In this document: positions 1 to 10,251 of the stretch, in pieces
How positions within the stretch are numbered: position 1 is the stretch's first letter
How the letters are laid out: every line of letters starts with the position of its first letter
Assembly (NCBI RefSeq): GCF_963422355.1
Contig: NC_085093.1
Coordinates: 8,196,618 to 8,260,617, forward strand
DNA: 64,000 nucleotides
Direction of reading: 5' to 3'
Source of the DNA: Corticium candelabrum
Taxonomy: Eukaryota > Porifera > Homoscleromorpha > Homosclerophorida > Plakinidae
The notes under the pieces: generated by a model
Databases searched by the model: none
What the model was told of the DNA's origin: nothing
Seen by the model: only the letters and a program-made list of their open reading frames with translations
Translations under genes and position numbers: made by a program

Positions 1-198
1 CACCCAGCTTGCATGTTATTAGATGGTATCACTGTCGTCGGTGTTTGATCCGCAATTGCAACTCTCCGGCCAGTCAGAGAAAATGGGAAGACCAAGCCTC
101 AAGGAGCCCACCAAGCGGTATTCACGGAAGTTAAGTGCATGACTCAGAGAGGTGGGGATTACACTGATCCAAGCACTGGTTCTCTTTCCCTTTAATAA

Positions 199-730
199 TC
201 AAAGTCTAGCTGAGTTGCAACCAGTAAGACCTCTTCTCGGTAGCTGTAGCACTGAGTGAGACAAAGAGACAATGAATGGATTGGCTGAGGAACAAGCTGA
301 GGAACAAGCAGTAGAAATCATGCCAAAACTGCCAAGCCTGATTGGAAGGCATGCTTGCCTCCATGCCGCATCAGATAGAGAGTCAAATCCTAACAGGTGA
401 GAGAAACTGAGTCTTGTTTGAGAGTCATATGTAGTAGCTGCAGATTTGAGAATGTCTGGAGCAATCATCTGTGCCAAGTGATTGAGCAAGGTGGCACACT
501 GAACGTCCTCAAGCTCTTCCAGCTGATTGCACAAGACAGATCTTGTCTGAACAAAGTTGCTGCAGGATGAAAGCTGAAAGTCGAGCTAACCAATTAGTAT
601 TGCAAGAATCATGGTACCGTTTGACTGATAGGAATGCCTAATGACTCTGGTATTTGTGCCAATGTGACAGTATCTTTCTACTAGAATTCGTAGTTGTTGC
701 TTGCTATTGTTAGGCCAATTCCAGTGAAAG
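199..730 (-). pseudogene. Non-LTR reverse transcriptase remnant, post-palm (thumb) part
   Basis: An open stretch at 534-199 on the minus strand reads like the region downstream of the RT palm in RLE-type non-LTR elements. The segment AWRQACLPIRLGSFGMIS corresponds in position and pattern to ALPPRLGGLGIVD in the retrotransposons near 55 kb. It is the downstream part of the palm fragment at 1327-1646, from which it is separated by a MITE. Upstream of 534 the frame is broken. The family is different from the (TAC)n-associated ones at the right end. I infer a dead copy. The left end of the element is outside the window. Confidence 0.55.
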
Positions 731-1326
731 AGTGGTCGCGTTCACACTTGGGTTAGCAAACCCGGGTTTACGCTAATCATAATACCCTGCTGTGCTATCA
801 TGCGCAGGGTGTGTTCTCACATGTTGAGCTTGTCCAGTTGCCTCTAATTAGGGTGTGTGAACTCTAGCAGACTGCAACTGATTGTATCATGTACTCAAGC
901 TGTGCTACTCAATTCTCACGCAAGAATTGAAACGTCTTCTGACCACTTTCCATCTTTGAGAGCTCTCTCTCTCTCTAGGTGTAGCGACCACATGCATGCG
1001 ATAGAACAGCAACAGTTGCCTGAATCTTGGAATGCGGCAACATCTTTTATTACAGAATTCCATAAGTCGTGCTGCGGATTTGATTTGCTCAAGAAAAAAC
1101 TGCCAGACCAACACAAAGTAGAGCAATCTTCTTTGATTTATTGCTGTGATGTGCAATGTGAATAAACTGGAATGTTTTGACAAGCGCTAACCCTACATTT
1201 CGGAAGGGCTAGGCTAGCCCTGCTCTAACCCACATTCCTGTCATAAACTGACCTGATGTATTCTAATTGGTTATGCTAAGCAGTAGCAAACCCAGTTCTA
1301 AACCCTAGTGTGAACACAGCCACTGT
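721..1326. mobile_element. MITE with about 35-45 bp imperfect terminal inverted repeats
   Basis: The left end (731-765) contains GTTCACACTTGGGTT and the right end (1285-1325), read in reverse complement, contains GTTCACACTAGGGTTT. Similarity extends a further 10 bp outward on each side. The segment sits between two parts of one reverse transcriptase (thumb part left, palm part right, both minus strand), so it is an insertion. No transposase is encoded. I see no clean target duplication, so the superfamily is not assigned. A 102-codon open frame inside it is not convincing as a gene. Confidence 0.65.
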
Positions 1327-1646
1327 TTCAGGCTGTTGAAGGAAGAGGCTAACTTCTAGGTGGACCCAACAAGAAGATGTCATCAAGATATACATTTACA
1401 GTGACATCTGAATCTGAAGACTGCAGCTTGCTCAAAAAAGGATGAAATGCCAAAGAAAAATACAGGCCCCACGGGATCACCCTGATGAACACCAACTTCT
1501 GAGGGAATAATAATTTGAGAGTTGGCAGTTGTAAACGCCAGACGGCCAGGTTGACTATACATTTGTTTGACATGAGAGAAAATGTCTGGAAATGTAGACG
1601 ACACTTCTTGTAAAAGATGAGATCTAGTTGAATGCGTTCTTAGCAT
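1327..1646 (-). pseudogene. Non-LTR reverse transcriptase remnant, palm domain
   Basis: Two minus-strand frames carry the RT palm. The frame 1646-1383 holds GVHQGDPVGP (motif B, encoded near 1464-1487). A shifted frame 1573-1349 holds VYLDDIFLLGPP (motif C, catalytic YLDD near 1380-1394). A frameshift therefore lies between motifs B and C. The QGDPxGP plus YLDD combination separates this family from the YADD families near 52-64 kb. It continues, after the MITE, into the thumb fragment at 199-730. Confidence 0.65.
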
Positions 1647-1734
1647 CTATTTTATGTTTGCCCAATCAAGGTGTGAGTTCAGAGATCATACAACGTGATG
1701 AAAAAGCATCTCTGAGCCACACTCCATTTTTAGG

Positions 1735-2671
1735 TATTGTGATATATTATACGGAACAGTTGATACCGGGTCTCAGGCAGTCGAATGACTGGGAGTTTCT
1801 AGTGTTAGACGTTGTGTTATTTGTTGTGCTTGTATGATGTTTATTGCCAATAGATAATTGATAAAGATGGTGCCAGGAGTTCCAGAAGAAGATGAATAGA
1901 AAAACAGCTAGTTTGGTTGCTACAGAAACAGCAGAAGCAGCGAGTTCAATGCTCTTTATCGTTTACCAAAACATGCTTCCAAGTCCAAAGCCGCTAAACG
2001 TCAGAGACGGGAACATAACAGAATATTGGCGACGCTTGCGACAGATGTGGACGTCGTATGAAATGGCATCTAGAATGAACTTTTAGCCAAGTGGCTATCG
2101 AAGAGTCTCCGTGATAACATATATGTCTAGGTGAAGTTGCCCTAGAGATATTTAACTCCTTCACCTTTGACTCTGAGAGTGAAAGACAGAAGATACAGTA
2201 CAACCTCGATTAATCGGACCTCGATTATCCGGACTTTTGATTATCCGGACAAATTATGTGTCCCCTAACATTTGCATTCCCGGATAATGCGTTTCAGGAT
2301 AAAGAAAGTACTAATTTCACTTCGCACTAATACATTGCAGGTGCAGCGTCTCACACATGAGCGAATACATAACAGAGAACGTAATAATCTAATAAATAGG
2401 TAGCTGTTGATGACTATTCTAGGGACATGAATGTACAGTAAGTGGGGAAACAGAATGTGAGAGTGTGGCTTTACAGTGGACGAAAATTAGTTGATATTTA
2501 TTAACTTTTGATTATCCGGACAGGTGATAATCCTGACTTTTAACCTGTTTCCGGAGAAGTCCGGATAATCGAGGTTGTACTGTAGATGTGGTATTGGAAA
2601 GAAAATCACTTCGTTGGTGTTGTTAATGTTATGTACGAACGTTATACGTTCAACCAGCAGAACCAGCAAGG
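1735..2671 (+). pseudogene. Gag remnant of an older LTR retrotransposon
   Basis: The peptide at 1970-2086 (ITEYWRRLRQMWTSYEM) matches the gag of the LTR element at 5139-12992 (VRENWRSWRQMWDAYNI). After the MITE at 2196-2582 is passed over, the gag similarity continues to about 2671 (reading toward FNQQNQQ). A possible primer-binding site, TGGTGCCAGGAG, lies at 1868-1879 and parallels TGGTGTCAGGAG at 5287, so sequence just upstream of 1867 may be a degraded LTR. Stops and frameshifts make it non-functional. The rest of the element is missing. Confidence 0.6.
2196..2582. mobile_element. Pogo/Tigger-like MITE, 387 bp, TA duplication
   Basis: The termini are CAGTACAACCTCGATTA at the left and the reverse complement, ending GAGGTTGTACTG, at the right, with the TA dinucleotide on both sides (2194-2195, 2583-2584). 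Several further copies of ATTATCCGGAC lie just inside each end. TA target choice and a CAGTACAACCTCGATT terminus are known for pogo/Tigger non-autonomous elements. It has no coding capacity and interrupts a gag reading frame that resumes on the far side. Confidence 0.85.
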
Positions 2672-3034
2672 GTGAGTGATTTGATGCTTAAAGAGCATTC
2701 CGGAGATATGCTGGCTCCGCCTTCACTCGCTAATGGGAAATCCATACTAACCAAGTTGGGTATCTGGGTGCTATTTCAGAGCAAACCCAACAGATGTACG
2801 TTAAATACATTTCATAACTTAAAGGAGAACTCCCACGATTTTCAAGTTGGGATCAGATACAAGTCCCTTCCATAAACCGACAATTTGAAGGGACACAGGT
2901 TTTGTGCGCGACATCTTCACGGCAGCAGAAACGTTGAAAGAAAGGGCGTGTCGGGTAAGTGAGGTACATGACGTCATTGGTGCAAAGCCACACGTGCATG
3001 CCATCGGATTAGATGCAGTTTCGGACAGATTTGA
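2672..3034. other. No gene recognised
   Basis: Between the gag remnant and the P2RX7-C-like domain I find no coherent frame, repeat or splice pattern. The motif TTAAAGGAGAACTCCCAC near 2819 resembles a transposon terminus, but I could not locate a partner end. Confidence 0.4.
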
Positions 3035-3454
3035 ATGCATACGCGTTGTTCTTTTCTGTCTGGTGTTCGACCTTACAGTTTCGAGCCAGAGTACGGACCT
3101 ACTCAGCGTGACATTAACGCAGTTGAATACATTGACAGCCATGACGGCAGACAGATCACCAGTGAAGATCTGTCTGATGAGAACGAAAATCGAGTTGGGA
3201 ACACTGCTTGGTGCAGGTGCAACAGGTGTTTTGTAATGCCTAACGTAGCTGAGTGCTTGTGCTGCCAGGAAGTGGACGAACTAGGGTATAGGGTGGAAGC
3301 GTGAGGATCTGATCTGTAATTATTATGCAGCATGAGAACTTCCTTGCTGTGTGTCTCAATGAAGACGTTCTTCGAACAGCTGTAGTCTTAATGACTGATT
3401 GGCGACGGGATCCCATCAGAGAGCCACTAACTTCCAGGCGAGTAGCATCTAGAC
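3035..3454 (+). CDS. P2RX7 intracellular (ballast) domain-like exons, partial
   Basis: A frame from about 3062 to 3288 reads GVRPYSFEPEYGPT, then RVGNTAWCRCNRCFVMP, then AECLCCQEVDEL. This cysteine pattern (WCxCxxC, then ECxCCxE) is the signature of the zinc-binding C-terminal domain of P2X7 receptors, which also occurs alone in many invertebrate proteins. A second block, HENFLAVCLNEDVLRTA (from 3331), continues the domain. A GT at 3289 and a TTATTATGCAG acceptor ending at 3330 would join them in phase across a 42-bp intron. The true start is unknown and the 3' part enters the assembly gap. It could be a host gene or a domain carried by a transposon. Domain assignment is fairly sure; gene status is not. 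Confidence 0.55.
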
Positions 3455-3654
3455 NNNNNNNNNNNNNNNNNNNNNNNNNNNNNNNNNNNNNNNNNNNNNN
3501 NNNNNNNNNNNNNNNNNNNNNNNNNNNNNNNNNNNNNNNNNNNNNNNNNNNNNNNNNNNNNNNNNNNNNNNNNNNNNNNNNNNNNNNNNNNNNNNNNNNN
3601 NNNNNNNNNNNNNNNNNNNNNNNNNNNNNNNNNNNNNNNNNNNNNNNNNNNNNN
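3455..3654. other. Assembly gap, 200 N
   Basis: Exactly 200 unknown bases. Reading frames across it are meaningless. Confidence 1.
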
Positions 3655-3820
3655 CAACCTTCCAAAATCCCTCTGCCTTCCTGACAGCATCTTGCCTTCC
3701 GTAACTGGTATTTAGATAAACAAAAGTGTTGACGAAATGCTGATAGGCATTGACAGGGTGCATATGGACAGAGCCCACACAGTTGGACAACTCTGCCAAC
3801 TTTCCTACGTTCTCCATCAA
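3655..3820 (-). CDS. Unrecognised ORF fragment abutting the gap
   Basis: A minus-strand frame starting at 3820 and running into the gap encodes about 55 residues (begins MMENVGKLAELSNCVGS, contains AYQHFVNTFVYLNTSYG). Its composition looks protein-like, with no low complexity, but I do not recognise a family. It could be an exon or a transposase fragment. It lies on the strand opposite the P2RX7-C-like domain. Confidence 0.25.
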
Positions 3821-3859
3821 GACACGAGGCGAAAAGAGAAACTCGGATATTGCTCATTA

Positions 3860-4450
3860 ACCTGGATGCAGCGGACTGCTAGCACTAGCAGTAGTAGGTA
3901 TTAACGTAATGGTTGTTGGTTTGACCACGCGAACCTGTGTGTAATACCATTGAACTACCTCGGTGAAAACATCCTACGCATTTGCTAGAACGGCATTTCC
4001 CAAAGCGTACGCCTGGTTTTTACCCCCTCCCTCAGTTTTGTACGCTCGTGAATATGCCGAAAAATATGGATGACCCCTAAGACTTAAAAGCGTTAAATAT
4101 ATATACAACCTGCATGTGCTTCGTGTGTGGTGCAATTTGTGGAACTCTTTGTCGAACTACATGTTTGTTTCTGACTCATGATTAGTAGTGGGGGTCATAG
4201 TTTTATAAACTTTTCCGAGTGGGGATCACGGTTTTAATACTTTTCTATAAGCAGGGCTCATGGGTAGCATGTAGGATTTATCCCATAAAATTCCCTCGTC
4301 CCGAACAGTTAAGAATGACTGGCCCCTTATGTTGTCTTGAATGTAGTTTACAGTTATTTCAAAATAAGATATACATTTTTTTGTTGTTGTTTATTTGGTT
4401 TTTAGGCAAATTATTGAATATTTCTTTGTAACTACACATATGTATTACAG
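3860..4450. other. No gene recognised upstream of first host exon
   Basis: AT-rich sequence with short T runs and no convincing coding frame. If the host gene below is real, upstream exons lie here, in the gap, or to the left. The polypyrimidine/AG at 4443-4450 belongs to the next exon. Confidence 0.4.
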
Positions 4451-4512
4451 AATTGACTGAAGAAGAAATTCTTGCGAGAGAGCTGGGTCACTCTGGAGTT
4501 CATGATTTTCAG
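4451..4512 (+). CDS. Host gene internal exon (62 nt)
   Basis: The segment lies between TATTACAG (acceptor ending 4450) and CAG|GT (donor at 4513). It starts with two bases completing a codon and then reads LTEEEILARELGHSGVHDFQ, ending in phase 0. The next candidate exon (4838-4894) starts and ends in phase 0, as does the terminal exon at 16105. I do not recognise the protein. The exon is small but has codon-like composition and both splice signals. It could be a chance open stretch; agreement of phases across three pieces is the main support. Confidence 0.5.
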
Positions 4513-4837
4513 GTTGGAATGATGCACTTGGTTATTTACTTAGTAAATGTTCTACATGTGCTGTCATTAGTTGCATGTTTGAATATTATAATAACAATAA
4601 ATAATGTTTTCTCTAGCACATCGTACAGTGTAGTTCCCTTTGGGGCATAACGAAAGAAAAGACAAGACTAGACATAGACAGATAGTAAAGAAAAGACTCA
4701 TTGGCTTGTGATTTATCGTTGTGGCGTAATAGTTTGGGTAGCAATAATTTCTTACTTTACACATAGAATTACAACATCGTAGCTCGTGTTTTATGTTATA
4801 TCAATACTTTCCTGTATCATTATCATGACTTTTTCAG

Positions 4838-4894
4838 CAAGAACCTTCTGTCGGGCCTATTGGTATTGTATTTGATGTATCTAAAGAGCTGCAG
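4838..4894 (+). CDS. Host gene internal exon (57 nt)
   Basis: Preceded by CATGACTTTTTCAG and followed by GTAGTAAGG. It reads QEPSVGPIGIVFDVSKELQ, 19 codons, phase 0 on both sides. It would splice directly to the terminal exon at 16105, making the intervening 11.2 kb one intron into which an LTR retrotransposon inserted. Function unknown. Confidence 0.5.
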
Positions 4895-5138
4895 GTAGTA
4901 AGGGTGATGTTATGGTTACACTTGCCAAGCAGTGTTTAGTTGGGCATCGATCAATCCTACTAGTAAGTGCATTATGTGCATTATAGGGTGCAACGCAGAC
5001 ATGATGTGATCTTTAATGAATAATGCTTTCTGGTTGGGAAAGTTTCGTGAGAACCTTGAAGCCGAATCTATTCATTTCTAATTTCATGTATGAGCCACGA
5101 GTAAAAAGCTTATAAAAGGCACTTGCTAATGTGAAGAG

Positions 5139-5286
5139 TGTTAGGATAGATGGGAACTTAGCGGTAATGACTTGGTTACCGGCCGGTGTTATATGACTGA
5201 GTTCAATGTAGTTGCGTTGCTTAGATAGTCCGTTGCTTGTTGTTATGTTATATTCTGTCTCAAAGCAAGTCATTTATAACGATACA
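5139..5286 (+). repeat. 5' LTR, 148 bp
   Basis: Begins TGTTAGGATAGATGG and ends ATAACGATACA. It aligns along its length to the 3' LTR with visible substitutions (for example GGCCGG against GGCGGG, and TCCGTTGCTTG against TGCTTTGCCTC), so the insertion is not recent. Very short LTRs leave little room for a promoter; TTATATTCTG near 5250 may act as the TATA element. Confidence 0.9.
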
Positions 5287-5304
5287 TGGTGTCAGGAGCG
5301 ACAG
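5287..5304 (+). promoter_or_regulatory. Primer-binding site region
   Basis: TGGTGTCAGGAGC directly follows the 5' LTR, the usual place for the tRNA primer-binding site. I cannot name the tRNA from sequence alone. Confidence 0.6.
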
Positions 5305-6125
5305 AACCTACTAGAGCAAAATGGCGATGAAAGAGCACGTTGCAAAGCGAAAAGAGAAGAATCTCCAGAGGTAAGAGATGAAACGAGACCATCGTTCATA
5401 ATGCAAGGTAACATACCACTTCCATCCGTCCTTAATATGAGTGAAGGTGATGTGAGAGAGAATTGGCGAAGTTGGAGGCAAATGTGGGATGCATACAATA
5501 TAGTGTCTTGGTTGAGAGAGCAACCTAGAGAGTACCAACAAGCTGCATTTATTATGAGTGTAGGAGAGGGAGCAGTGGAGCTATACAATACTCTTCATTT
5601 TGAATCAGAGGAAGCTAGAAGAGACCTGGATACAGTTCTGAAGACCCTTGAAGATCACCTGCTAGATACTGTGAACACCACATATGAGCGATTTTGTTTC
5701 AACAAACGCAGTCAACGACCTGATGAATAATATGATACATACCTGACAGCGTTGAAGGTTATGGTCAAACGATGTGAATATGGCATGATGACGGAAGACC
5801 CCTCAGAGATGAAATACTGTGTGGTATTGCAGAAGACAGTGTTAGAAAGACATTACCACAAAAGCGGAAAGTCACACTAACTGCATGCATAGACATCTGT
5901 AGAATGGCAGAGGCGGCAGCAAGTCAGCTCAAGTCCATGACAGAACTTGTGCAGGTTCGGATGATAAAGAGAAAAGAATATATATTGCCCTGCCTTTAGA
6001 CAAACCTGTCAATCGTGTGGTAAGGAGAATTATTTTGCCAACGTCTGCAAGACTAAGTCAAAGGCAAAGATCTATGCATTGACTGCAGATGAGACGTTAA
6101 TGACAGTGAATATGATTCCAGAATG
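5302..6125 (+). pseudogene. gag: gag of the LTR retrotransposon
   Basis: The frame is open to 5729, with a capsid-like stretch containing VRENWRSWRQMWDAYNI and FCFNKRSQRPDE, then a stop and frameshifts. A nucleocapsid zinc knuckle is visible at about 6006-6055 in another frame, with spacing C-x2-C-x4-(H)-x4-C. The histidine position reads tyrosine, a change expected to disrupt zinc binding. The homologous gag remnant at 1735-2671 shows that a second, older copy lies 3 kb upstream. Confidence 0.75.
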
Positions 6126-6171
6126 AGTAAACATGGTGTCTGGGCAACTGCAATAAAAAATCTATGCAGTA

Positions 6172-6483
6172 ATGGAAGTGGAAAGACAAAGTGTGCGATT
6201 TCAACTAGATACCGGTTCAACCTGCAATATTCTCAGCTATTCTGACGTACCATCAAGAACACAGATCCAGCACACACATCAAAAGCTAACCCTGTTTGAC
6301 ACTTCAGTATTGGAGCCGGTCGGCTGCTGTCACATCAGGCTAGTAAATCCAAAGAATGGATGCAAGTACCAGGGAGATTTTGTGGTGGTAGATAAAGCCG
6401 CATCTTTGATTTTGAGAGCCTGGAGTATTCAACAAATGCAACTGATGTCAATCCAGCATGAAAACATTTTGCAGATAACTTAA
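6172..6483 (+). pseudogene. Retroviral-type aspartic protease
   Basis: Contains RFQLDTGSTCNILSY with the DTGS catalytic triplet (near 6207-6218), followed by a beta-rich stretch typical of Ty3/gypsy proteases (TLFDTSVLEPVGCCHIRL). The open frame ends at 6483; in the family it would continue into the RT. Confidence 0.75.
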
Positions 6484-6519
6484 AAAGAAGAAGATAGGAA
6501 ACATGCAACATCTTCACTC

Positions 6520-7300
6520 AGTTGGACACAAATTATGAAAAGCTATCCAGAAGTGTTCAATGGCAATCTTGATACTCTGACAAGGGACTTGCACTTAGAA
6601 GAAGATGACTCAGTCAAACCTGCACAATACCCAGCAAGATGGGTTCCAGTGGCAGTCAGAGATGACTTGATAAGAGAACTGGAGCGTCTGGAGAAAGAAA
6701 GCATGATTGAAAAGGTGCATAAACCTACAGACTGGGTGTCACCATTGGTGACAGTCGGAAAACCAAACGGCAAGCTACGTATATGCTTAGATCCACAGCA
6801 CGTCAACAGAGCGTTGAAAAGATGTCATTATCCAATGATGATTATTGATGCACTGCTGCCCCAACTATGCAAGGCTAATGCGATGTTCAGAATGGGTTCT
6901 GGCATGTAGTCCTGAATAAGTCAGGTAGCTTATTAACTATGTTTGCGACTCTTCTCTGCAGGTATTGTTGGTTAATGATGCCATTCAGCATCTCTCCAGC
7001 TCCGGAGATATTCAAGAGTTGGTTGGACCAGGCCCTGGAAGGGTTAGAGGGAGTCTACGTGACTGCTGATGATATACTAGTAGCAGGGGAAGGTGCTACA
7101 GTAAGTGAAACTGTTCAAGATCATGATCTGAGATTGACCGCACTGCTCGATCGTTGTAAAACCAAACAATTAAAAGTAAACAAGGACAAATTCCAGTTGA
7201 GAGAAAGTGAAGTCAAGTATGTGTGCACAATTAACACCCGTGGCGTCAAACTAGATCCAGGCAAGGTATTGGCAATCCTGCAGATGGAGCCTCCTTGAGA
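6520..7300 (+). pseudogene. Reverse transcriptase domain
   Basis: The frame 6535-6909 covers the fingers, with WVSPLVTVGKPNGKLRICLDP (shortest form LRICLDP). The frame 6939-7298 covers the palm, with MPFSISPAPEIF and the catalytic TADDILVAGE. Between them, around 6880-6910, a frameshift has destroyed motif A: the aspartate that should precede the GFWHV block is gone. Thumb-like sequence (KVNKDKFQLRESEVKYV) follows. The enzyme would be catalytically dead. Confidence 0.85.
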
Positions 7301-7304
7301 CATT

Positions 7305-7691
7305 GAAGTTGTGAGAAGAATGCCGGGAGTCGTAAATTACCTTGCTAGATTTATGCCCAATCTGTCAGACGTGTGGGAGCCTCTGAGGCAACTTACGTGC
7401 CCACCATCTGACAATGGACAGAAAGACAAGACCGGTTGTTTAAACAGCAAGTAAATGATTACGACAGCCCCAGTGTTAAGTTTTTTCGATCCAGAAGCGA
7501 CAACTATTCTTCAGTACGACGCATCTAGTACTGGGCTGGGAGTGACATTATTGCAAGACGGGCAACCAGTCATGTATGCCAGCAGAGCGCTGTCCAAAAC
7601 TGAAAGAGAATACGCTCAAATTGAGAAAGAATTACTGGGGATCGTATCCGTGGCAGAAAAAATTGATCAATACAGCTAGCACAGGAAAATA
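7305..7691 (+). pseudogene. RNase H domain, 5' part
   Basis: The frame from 7455 reads LQYDASSTGLGVTLLQDG, with the first RNase H aspartate, then ASRALSKTEREYAQIEKE. A stop falls at 7677-7679, and the domain is then cut at 7691 by a transposon. Its continuation (VVHTDQKSLEIIM) is found on the far side at 10709. Confidence 0.85.
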
Positions 7692-7729
7692 AAGTGCGTT
7701 CACGAATTAGAGCGACTGGTGGAATGTAG

Positions 7730-8247
7730 GGGTGCGTTCGAATACTAGTTCTAGAACTGGAATTTTAAGGGAGAGTAAAGTTCTATAGCGTTTGATTGGT
7801 AGTTCTAGCAGTTCTGCCCAGCGAGCTGGAATTGTTGGAACTGTCAAGCCCTAAATGCAAAATTCCCGGAGGTTGACGAAGTGAAATGACGGGTACAGAT
7901 GCTGAGGCCGTTGTGGATCTTCTTGTTTGTTATAATGACCACTTGTAGCGACCATCAGCTTGCCAAACACCAGAAGAACGACATTTGGGACTGATTACAG
8001 TGACCTTCTTGGCGCGAGCAGCTCCAAAAAACCAAAAGCGAAAGCACTGCTGATGTTCGAACAGACTACAGCAAGTGGAGTAGAAACGTCATGCTACTTG
8101 GTATTGATGCTTACCAGAAGTATGAGCCTTTGCGCATGCTCAACTTGCTGACAGTTCTAAGCGTTCGTTTGCTAGCAAGAGTTCCAATAGTTCTGACAGT
8201 TCTGGCAGTTCCAGTTCTAGAACTGGAACTAGTATTCGAACGCACCC
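7730..8247. mobile_element. MITE, 518 bp, TAG duplication
   Basis: Left end GGGTGCGTTCGAATACTAG, right end the reverse complement, ending TTCGAACGCACCC; TAG flanks both (7727-7729, 8248-8250). Inside each end lies the palindromic TAGTTCTAGAACTGGAA, and the segment is rich in short CAGTTCT/AGAACTG units. It inserted into the terminal repeat of the surrounding transposon, so it is younger than it. Superfamily not assigned. Confidence 0.8.
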
Positions 8248-8667
8248 TAGGGTACACCCTAAGGCGTGGTGTAGTGCTTGTGTAAACGGATGTTGTTACA
8301 GGAGGCAATTAACATCTATGTTTCAGAGCGTTTGGTGTCAATGGTAAATTAGGTAACTATATTGTTATGTGAAAGTGTACGTATGAACGTGTTGCCTCTG
8401 GCTGCCTCACTGGCTTGAAATGCGGTTTGCTTCATGATGCAATGATATACTAAAAATTGTACTTTTGCTATAACCCATGACAACAGACCTGGACGTTTCT
8501 ATGCGCTCACTTGTTGTATGTGTCAGTTGCCTCTTTTAGGAACAGCTATATGTACCAGATACATACACTCATTCACTTCTGGCTCAGACAAGCGTCTGGA
8601 AACCACGAGAACTTGACTAATTTGACCATATCAGAACCAAACTGACGAGCCATTTAGTGCATTCTTG

Positions 8668-8950
8668 AGCGTTGATGACATCACTATGAGGACTTTGACC
8701 TTTCTGCTTCCTCTGACCTACACTATAGTCAGAAATGGGGCTTATATACTAAACGGTGAACTTCAAGATCGTCCCTGGTTATGTAACCATGCATCTACTC
8801 AAACCAATTGAGCGTTGAAGACATCACTAAGAGGACTCTGACCTTTCTGCCTCCTCTGACCTACACTGTAGTCAGAAATGGGGCTTATATACTAAATGGT
8901 GAACTTCAAAATTCTTCTTGGTTACCTAACCATACAACCACCTGACTATA
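8668..8950. repeat. Tandem duplication, about 143 bp period
   Basis: Two imperfect units, each running GAGCGTTGA[T/A]GACATCACTA (shared core GACATCACTA), then GACCTTTCTGC, then GTCAGAAATGGGGCTTATA. They lie in the non-coding left arm of the transposon, upstream of its transposase. Subterminal direct repeats often serve as transposase sites; that role here is inference. Confidence 0.7.
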
Positions 8951-9052
8951 AAACACCAGCCACCATTTACTCAAATTAATTATCACTTTGATTTTATTAG
9001 ATTTACTTCTACTTACGACTGCGTTCATCTATTTTCTAATTTCTGTTTGGCA

Positions 9053-10251
9053 ATGCACAAAGGGAAACATCTCAGAAGTATTGAAAATACCTGGGTGCTT
9101 AAACTGCATGACTTCTTTAAGAGAGAAATGCAGGAAGGAGTTATGCTCTTGGACAAGCCAGCTGACCGTGTAGCTGAGGCTATTGGTATAGATAGGTCCA
9201 CTGTATATTGGATCTGCAAAGAACAGAAAGAAAAGGGACATGTCAGCAGTCCACAGAAAAGAGGCAAAATGGAACACAGTGGTTAGTTGAAGAGTACACA
9301 GACAATTTTCAGGAAGGTGTCATTAGAAGCAGAATACATAGATTCTATACAGACAAGACCTTCCCTACCATGTCGTTGCTGCATGCAACTTTAGTACATG
9401 AAGTCAACTACCCTTTCTCTAAGACAAGTTTGTACAAGACAGTACGTAAGATGGGTTTTGCCTACAAAACAAGGAACATGGGAAAATGTCTCTAGGAGCA
9501 AATCGCATCTTAACAGCAAGGGTCAACTACCTGAAACAAATACAAGGATTCAGAGAAAGGAATAGACCCATTGTGTACTTGGATGAAACGTGCCTACATC
9601 AACACCACACTTTGGAAAATGCTGGACAGACTATGATGGAAAGGTGGATTAAGAATTCCTAGTGGAAGAGGGAAGAGACAGATTGTTTTACACTCGGGGT
9701 GGGATGAATACCAGAAGCAGAGTTGGTTTTTGTGGGGGGGGGGAAGACACTGGTGACTACCACAATGAAATGAACATTAGTCATTTTCAGTGGTTTGAGC
9801 ATAAACTTCTACCCAATTGCCCACCTCAATCAGTTATAGTCCTAGATAATGCAAGGTATCACAATGCCGTAGTAGAAAGGATCCGTACGAAGTCTTCCAG
9901 AAAGCAAGATATGATTTACTGGCTGGCCAAACATAAAATACTCCATGAGCCGAAAATGTTGAAAGTCGAACTGTTTGACCTAATCAAGAGATCCAATTCC
10001 ATTTCTGTGTACCAGACGGATGTTCTAGCAGCGAAGTTTGGATGCGACTGTCTACGGCTACCCGTGGGACACTGCGAACTCAATCCATTGAGCTGGTATG
10101 GGCACAGGTAAAACGACATGCTGCACAGCACAACACAGGGATTGCTGGGTTTACGATGGAAAACATCAAGTGCCTGTGTAGAGAAGGTCTAGCAAACGTT
10201 ACTGTGGAAGAGTGGGCAAACTGCGTGAGGCACGTACGTGAGGTAGAGTAG
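9053..10251 (+). pseudogene. IS630/Tc1-mariner-type DDE transposase, frameshifted
   Basis: The N-terminal frame has a helix-turn-helix (DRVAEAIGIDRSTVYWICKE). A shifted frame from about 9208 holds SKTSLYKTVRKMGFAYKT. The catalytic residues are visible: first D in VYLDETCLHQ (codon 9582-9584), second D in VIVLDNARYHN (9845-9847), E in the IELVWAQVKRH segment (10090-10092). A one-base deletion near 10085 and further breaks near 9275 and 9640 inactivate it. Allowing for that deletion, 81 residues separate the second D from E. This is much longer than mariner (DD34D) or Tc1 (DD34E) and near the DD82E of Sailor elements. The start ATG is at 9053. Confidence 0.8.

Noticed and set aside
857..1165. 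102-codon ORF on the plus strand
   Set aside because: Lies inside a MITE with inverted repeats; no domain; equally long frames exist on the other strand.
2904..3236. 110-codon ORF overlapping the P2RX7-C-like domain
   Set aside because: Different frame from the cysteine-rich match, and no recognisable domain.
3900..3960. tRNA-like sequence (GGTTTGACCACGCGAACC)
   Set aside because: No cloverleaf, and A and B boxes do not fit.
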